From assembly GCA_037957365.1 (NCBI GenBank), contig JARHVA010002127.1:2312501-2376500 (forward strand): a stretch of DNA of 64,000 nt, read 5' to 3'. Below are positions 61,401 through 64,000 of this stretch, piece after piece (position 1 is the stretch's first letter; each line of letters starts with the position of its first letter). Both the position numbers and the translations under genes were made by a program. The notes beneath the pieces were generated by a model that ran no database searches, was not told the DNA's origin, and saw only the letters and a list, made by a program, of their open reading frames with translations. The stretch is from Torreya grandis. Its lineage: Eukaryota > Streptophyta > Pinopsida > Cupressales > Taxaceae.

Positions 61401-61546
61401 ATCGATAACTCAAAAATATAATGATGTATACTTCAAGGCTAAAACTCTAAACTTGAAGAATTAAATGCATTTGTTAGTAAAACTATGGTTATCATATCAT
61501 TCTCCTTGTCCATATGGGATACATGGTCCCATCATGCATGGCATTA

Positions 61547-62606
61547 TGTCCTCTAGGTGTTCAAAGAGTAAATAAAATTTATATTATTCCCTTGTTCATC
61601 CAAATGAGAAAAAATCAATCATAATAATACACTATGACTAAACACTCTTACCTAAGAACTAGGGAAAGCATAACATAATAAGAAAGATCGCAATATAGAG
61701 ATAATGAAAATACAAATTTATCACCTTTTTTGAAATTGATGCTTACTTGTTGGCATAAGGATGTTTGTTTTCACACTATGATGATTTGAGTCTTCTATTA
61801 ATTCTCTTCCATGGTGTTAACATCTCTCCAATAAGCACTTATGTCTTGGTGTGAAGCTTGGCATCAATTGGGAATTATAACACTACTCTCAAAGGCTTCA
61901 AAAAGGTATTCTAGTATAATAACCTTACAGATAAAGGATTATTAACATATGGTGTGGGCACTTATATTTAGAGCTCTAAAAACTTACTCTAACCCTAGGG
62001 AGGTTAGGTTAAATTCTAACTTTGGTTGAGTCTAAAATAACCTAGGTTGAGTCAAGCTAGCCCTGGATTGGGTAAAAACACTCATGAAATCTTGACACCT
62101 CAATTTTAGATATTTATTAGGCATGAAAAATCAATTTAGATATTTGTGAGGTGTGACACATATTTTTGGAATATTTAGGAAATAATAAATCACTTTATAG
62201 CTTCTTTGACCTTTGACTTCATATTTGGCTAAAAAATACTTTTTTCAATAAATGAAATCCACTAATTTGATTTGAAATTTTTGTTTAAGAAATCTAATTA
62301 ATATTTTAAATGTAATTAATCTTGCTTAGTTATTTTTGGCTTTTTTATGAATTAATAGCTTGATAGGCTAAAAGTATCAAATTACTAGGTCGTAACTTTA
62401 CTAGGGTTAAAAATAAATGAGGTTATTGGTACATACATGGTAATATGCCAAATAAATTAGACTCATCATGTTTCTAGGTAATAAAATCCCTTATGTGGAT
62501 GAATTTCGGCAATTCAATTTATTTATAGGCTTAAAATGTGTCATTTGCTAGAAATTGAACTGAATCCCTATTTAGGCATGAAAGTGGCCAAAACTAAGTG
62601 TCTACA
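61547..62606 (-). repeat. 5' LTR of element A
   Basis: 1060 bp. On the minus strand starts TGTAGACACTTAG at 62606 and ends AGGACA at 61547. Same orientation as 10682-11758. Confidence 0.85.
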
Positions 62607-62611
62607 TATTT

Positions 62612-64000
62612 TACATGTAAAAGTAAATGTGCAAGAAGGAATAAAATCCACATACCCTATTCTTTATGTAATCTAAGCCTGGCCTCCAAAATGATCCATT
62701 ATGCACATATATCGTATCCATGACAACATCCAATAAGTACGACATCATAAAAAAGTGAATAACAATTGGCCTTTTATCTTTTTCAAACATTTTCTTCTAG
62801 AGTTTGACACTAATGATATCACCTTAGGCAAAGGTTAATTCTAACATCAATAGTAGGTCTAATAGTGATACCATTTCAAGTTGAAGATAATGGATCTTGG
62901 GACACCCATACAATCTATTCAGCAAAGCCATCCCAAAGTGAATTCCCATTCTGAACTTGGTGATTGGCACTAAAGAAGTGGATTTAAGGCATATCTTCTC
63001 TCTTGGTATTATCCACCTTCTCAATGCATCTTAAAATATGTTGTACTTTCTCTATAATATGATCCTCATCTTGTCATATGTGGCATCTACAAGGGGAAGC
63101 CATAAGTATCTTTGAAAAAAATACCTTGAAATATAATCCATGGCCATGTTTTTGTCTACATGATGTAGGAAGGCACAAAATACCTTGCTTGTGAAGAAAA
63201 AGTCTCAAAGTAGGTTGATTCAAGGCATCACTTTGAGATTTACTTCTGTAAAATGCAATTATTGACATTTTATGGGTATAAAATCCACCACTAGTTTTTA
63301 TTTTGTTGTTAAGTTTTCCTCACATGAGTGGGAACCAACATTCTTCACAACATCCCATAGAGTGGTGTAATTTACATAGTTACCATCAAACATAGCTAAG
63401 TTGAACATTGTATATGTATAATCAATTGAATCTTTAATGGAGAAATTTGATGGTGGTAGAGCTCCTTTATATTCCCTGGATGATGAAGTCATTTATTATT
63501 TCTAGATTACTTGTGTAATTAACTTTATATTTTAACTGATAGCTTGATGGAAGTAATTCACATGCAAACATAAAGAACTAGGATTTTTAACTCATCATGG
63601 AATGAAAGTTCACTTAGGCTCTTTGATAATCAATAGGGGAGATGTCTCTTTAGAATTTGACTATATATATCAATGATGTCTAATTTAATTCTAGTTCATG
63701 TGCCATTAATGTACAATATATCTAGGCTTGCTTTATTCATTTAATTCAAATTTGGTAACTTACTTTCACAGGTATGCCATATAGACTTCTCATGTGTTCA
63801 TAAAAATCCATTTTATCATCCATAGATAAGTGTCACTTGGCTATTAGTTTTGTGTTGATGTAGTTGTACCATGCAACATGATCTTAAAATTTGAGTGTCC
63901 TAACTTTTATTAAATTTATCTAAATCATGCCACTCCTTAGATGCATGAAACATGAAGACTCATGGATTTTGCATGTCATAAATTTTGATAAAATACTTAT
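62612..64000 (-). pseudogene. Unrecognised long ORF E, proximal part, decayed
   Basis: From the window edge the minus strand reads as a decayed protein. Segments include WYNYINTKLIAK and MDDKMDFYEHMRSLYGIPVK (about 63750-63850), SIDYTYTMFNLAMFDGNYVN with TTLWDVVKNVGSHSC (63298-63492), RRWIIPREKICLKSTSLV (62824-63024) and MSYLLDVVMDTIYVHNGSFW at about 62680-62750, ending next to element A. The downstream part continues at 10676. Stops and frame changes are common. I do not recognise a domain. The element that carries it must extend to the right of the window. Confidence 0.45.

Larger units (their letters stand above)
58341..61546 (-). other. Long 5' leader of element A
   Basis: 3.2 kb between gag and the 5' LTR with no convincing frame. 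It holds three copies of the 48-bp core motif (59282, 59354, 59443), a (CT)n run and a set of CAAAGCCATCATTT-like motifs at 61080-61400. Adjacent to the LTR, the minus strand reads TAATGCCATGCATGATGGGACC, a possible primer-binding region. Confidence 0.55.
10682..62606 (-). mobile_element. Element A: Tat/Ogre-like Ty3/gypsy retrotransposon, interrupted by B
   Basis: Bounded by two direct repeats of about 1.06-1.08 kb with TGT...ACA ends. Between them, on the minus strand, lie gag, protease, RT, RNase H, a second RNase H, and integrase with a GPY module. This is the domain order known for the Tat/Ogre lineage of plant gypsy elements. Removing the B insertion (23441-55289 plus a 5-bp duplication) leaves about 20 kb, the size class of Ogre elements. 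Long 5' (3.2 kb) and 3' (6.9 kb) non-coding regions and an antisense extra ORF also fit Tat elements. Flanking 5-mers TCTTA and TATTT match at only 3 of 5 bases, so the target duplication is unproven. The two LTRs differ at roughly one base in eight in a 285-bp sample compared by eye, which suggests an old insertion. Confidence 0.85.

Noticed and set aside
10676..62611. Target-site duplication of element A (TCTTA/TATTT)
   Set aside because: Only 3 of 5 bases agree, so it is not used as evidence; the element is supported by its LTRs and purine tract instead.
1..64000. Host protein-coding gene, tRNA or rRNA gene
   Set aside because: No region shows exon-like conserved domains outside retroelements, and no tRNA or rRNA sequence was recognised by eye; a tRNA scan could still find a degraded copy.

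Overview
This window looks like nuclear DNA from a seed plant with a large, repeat-rich genome. The evidence is the very AT-rich sequence, the density of decayed Ty3/gypsy and Copia retrotransposons, a Tat/Ogre-type gypsy element and a plant mobile domain (PMD), a domain known from plants. A gymnosperm is a reasonable guess, but nothing here proves it. I see no intact host gene, no tRNA or rRNA gene and no CRISPR array. Almost every coding stretch is a retroelement relic with stops and frameshifts.

The main result is a nest of elements that can be read from repeats, target-site duplications (TSDs) and interrupted reading frames. An unrecognised minus-strand ORF (E) runs from the right window edge to 62612 and resumes at about 10676, going down to about 8200. 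It is split by element A, a Tat/Ogre-like gypsy element on the minus strand (10682-62606, about 20 kb without its insertions). The protease domain of A is split by element B, a minus-strand gypsy element with about 5-kb LTRs (23441-55289, TSD ATACC, about 16 kb net). The 3' untranslated region of B is split by element C, a plus-strand element with about 5.4-kb LTRs (28567-44155, about 13.8 kb net). C carries no pol and has one long private ORF. The left LTR of C holds element F, an internally deleted Copia element (29804-31562, perfect TSD ATATT). The uninterrupted site for F is visible in the other LTR of C.

Layout from left to right: 1-1090, decayed coding relic of unknown type; 1091-5025, non-coding; 5026-7378, plus-strand gypsy gag-protease fragment D; 8201-10676, distal part of ORF E; 10682-11758, 3' LTR of A; 11759-18640, the long 3' region of A with short tandem repeats and a plus-strand (antisense) PMD gene relic; 18641-23440, A integrase, second RNase H, RNase H, RT and C-terminal protease; 23441-55289, B with C and F inside; 55295-58340, A N-terminal protease and gag; 58341-61546, A 5' leader; 61547-62606, 5' LTR of A; 62612-64000, proximal part of ORF E.

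B and C appear to be an autonomous and a non-autonomous member of one giant-LTR clan. They share LTR termini (TGTTGAYCA...GTGACAATA), a core promoter, a TG/T-rich tract before the 3' LTR, and a stem-loop in U3 whose stem differs between B and C by paired changes. B is also unusual in that an RNase H domain with its acidic residues preserved lies between protease and RT, in addition to the usual RNase H after RT. These two points (the RNase H position and the covarying U3 hairpin), the private ORF of C and the antisense PMD of A are the best leads.
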